A DNA stretch of 5,796 bases from contig JAHIPG010000351.1 of the NCBI GenBank assembly GCA_018894775.1, forward strand, positions 1-5,796, given 5' to 3'. The DNA comes from Nanobdellota archaeon. GTDB lineage: Archaea > Nanobdellota > Nanobdellia > SCGC-AAA011-G17 > VGLX01. How positions within the stretch are numbered: the stretch's first letter is position 1; each line of letters opens with the position of its first letter. The notes beneath the pieces are model-generated. The model made no database searches. It was not told where the DNA came from and saw only the letters and a list, made by a program, of their open reading frames with translations. A program made the position numbers and the translations under genes. Positions 5,013 through 5,796 of this stretch are shown one piece after another.

Positions 5013-5079
5013 GCGTACAGCGTACGGACAGAAGGAGTGTTGAAAGGTGTACCCTTGTACCCTTGCTGTACCATACGCT
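5013..5079. repeat. GTAC-rich repeat cluster with flanking inverted repeat
   Basis: GCGTAC is repeated at 5013-5018 and 5020-5025, GTACCCTT is tandem at 5049-5064, and GTAC occurs five times in 57 nt. The outer segments AGCGTACGG (5019-5027) and CCATACGCT (5071-5079) are inverted repeats with one mismatch. ACCCTTGCTGTA (5059-5070) also occurs at 1530-1541. It ends just before the radC promoter. It could be a regulatory region for radC or a structured RNA beside the RT. Confidence 0.35.
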
Positions 5080-5084
5080 CATTG

Positions 5085-5092
5085 TTTATAAA
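5085..5092 (+). promoter_or_regulatory. TATA box of radC
   Basis: TTTATAAA lies 33-40 nt upstream of the radC ATG. The expected transcript start near 5114 would leave a very short leader carrying the GGTGA ribosome binding site at 5116-5120. Confidence 0.55.
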
Positions 5093-5124
5093 CTACTATC
5101 TGTTTTTATGGAAACGGTGAAACC

Positions 5125-5796
5125 ATGCTATCCGCAAAACACATTGATAATTGGGTTGTAGAATGTGAAACAAAGGAAAAGACAGGATATAAATTTACAA
5201 TCAAAGAGTTGCCTGATGAGGAAAAACCCAGGGAAAGATTGATTGGTTTTGGTCCTGGTGCTCTGAGTAATGCTGAGTTGTTAGCCATAATTTTGGGAAC
5301 TGGCAGTAAAAAACAAAATGTAGTAGATTTAGCTAAGAGATTGTTAAAGGAGCATGATGTTAAATCTCTTTCTCAGGTTACAGTTGGTGAGCTGAAGAAA
5401 ACATTTGGTGTTGGTAATGCAAAAGCCTGTCAGATTATTGCGTGTTTTGAACTTGGTAGAAGAGCTGCAAAGCACACAAATGGGGTTAAGCCTTTGATTA
5501 GAACACCAAAGGATGTTGCAGATTTGCTGATGCCTGAGATGCAGTATCTGAAGAAAGAGTATTTTAAATGTCTTTATCTTGATTCAAAAAACAGGATAAT
5601 AAAAAATGATACAATATCTGTCGGTAGTTTGAATGCAAGTGTTGTTCATCCTAGGGAGGTTTTTAAGGCTGCGATTTCTGAGTCTGCAGCATCTGTTATT
5701 CTTGTGCATAATCATCCAAGTGGTGACCCAAAACCCAGCAGGGATGATGTAGAAATAACGAAAAGATTGATGGAAACAGGAGAGGTTATCGGTATC
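5125..5796 (+). CDS. radC: RadC-family JAB/MPN-domain protein, 3' end cut off by the window
   Basis: The first 224 residues are present. Residues 25-60 hold the typical N-terminus (TIKELPDEEKPRERLIGFGP, then LSNAELLAIILGTGS). A helix-hairpin-helix-like segment follows at about 88-113 (LKKTFGVGNAKACQIIACFE). From about 125 onward comes the JAB/MPN metallo-domain, whose zinc motif H-x-H-x7-S-x2-D is complete: His195, His197, Ser205, Asp208 within HNHPSGDPKPSRDD. Family members are called DNA repair protein RadC, but a repair role is doubted and no biochemical activity is firmly established; many copies travel with mobile elements or defence islands. The start is clear from GGTGA at 5116-5120, 4 nt before the ATG, and a TATA box at 5085-5092. 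About 20-30 aa at the C-terminus are probably missing, given the normal family length. Its own promoter suggests it is transcribed independently of the RT. Confidence 0.9.
   Translation, partial: MLSAKHIDNWVVECETKEKTGYKFTIKELPDEEKPRERLIGFGPGALSNAELLAIILGTGSKKQNVVDLAKRLLKEHDVKSLSQVTVGELKKTFGVGNAKACQIIACFELGRRAAKHTNGVKPLIRTPKDVADLLMPEMQYLKKEYFKCLYLDSKNRIIKNDTISVGSLNASVVHPREVFKAAISESAASVILVHNHPSGDPKPSRDDVEITKRLMETGEVIGI

Noticed and set aside
4983..5120. 45-codon + strand frame ending 4 nt before radC
   Set aside because: The spacing is operon-like, but the radC TATA box lies inside it, the GAGGGGG touches the ATG without a spacer, and the peptide looks random.
1..5796. CRISPR array, tRNA or rRNA genes, transposase
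   Set aside because: I saw no regularly spaced repeats, no cloverleaf, no rRNA segments and no transposase or integrase frame in the window.

Overview
The window looks like a piece of an archaeal chromosome, most likely a methanogenic or related euryarchaeote. The evidence is an archaeal-type Trm112 zinc-ribbon protein at the left edge, TATA-like boxes about 25 nt ahead of likely transcript starts, GGTGA-type ribosome binding sites (genes at 432 and 5125), and T-tract terminators instead of bacterial -35/-10 promoters. The genus cannot be fixed from what is here. Two recognisable conserved genes sit at the edges: trm112 (14-184) and a radC-family gene (5125 to the right edge, cut off). The roughly 4.9 kb between them is AT-rich accessory DNA with the character of a small defence or mobile island.

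Region by region: (a) 185-431 is a spacer with a triple T-tract, a TATA box and a perfect 8-bp inverted repeat placed where a repressor would act. (b) 432-1469 is a tight three-gene operon on the + strand. It encodes a 113-aa basic Cys-containing protein, a 60-aa basic Cys-containing protein whose start overlaps the previous stop by one base, and a 169-aa protein with one N-terminal membrane helix and an 'NxGxxA' beta-type domain. A bulged hairpin with a T-tract follows. (c) 1470-1769 has no strong gene, but the minus strand carries a 42-codon Cys-containing ORF that resembles a second, frameshifted remnant at 3161-3263. (d) 1770-2588 encodes a two-domain TIR protein: an unrecognised N-terminal domain fused to a C-terminal TIR domain with the candidate catalytic Glu present. 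(e) 2642-3118, on the minus strand, is a transglutaminase-like cysteine peptidase-fold protein. (f) 3386-4894 is a 502-aa reverse transcriptase of the UG/Abi defence type, with an FIDD active site and an alpha-helical C-terminal half instead of intron maturase or retron features. It is bracketed by a 21-22 nt imperfect inverted repeat whose outer ends read GTTAGGC and GCCTAAC, like integron cassette core sites. The right one is followed by a perfect TGTGCC-TTAC-GGCACA hairpin. (g) 4895-5124 is a structured, GTAC-rich intergenic region ahead of radC.

How it may work together: the TIR protein and the reverse transcriptase are each plausible stand-alone anti-phage effectors. The TIR protein would act by NAD+ or nucleotide cleavage, the RT by cDNA or untemplated DNA synthesis. 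Nothing in the sequence ties them into one operon, because the minus-strand transglutaminase gene separates them. The best candidates for something undescribed are the palindrome-controlled three-gene operon, the cassette-like boundaries of the RT gene, the structured region beside the RT that could hold a partner RNA, and the unknown sensor-like domain of the TIR protein.
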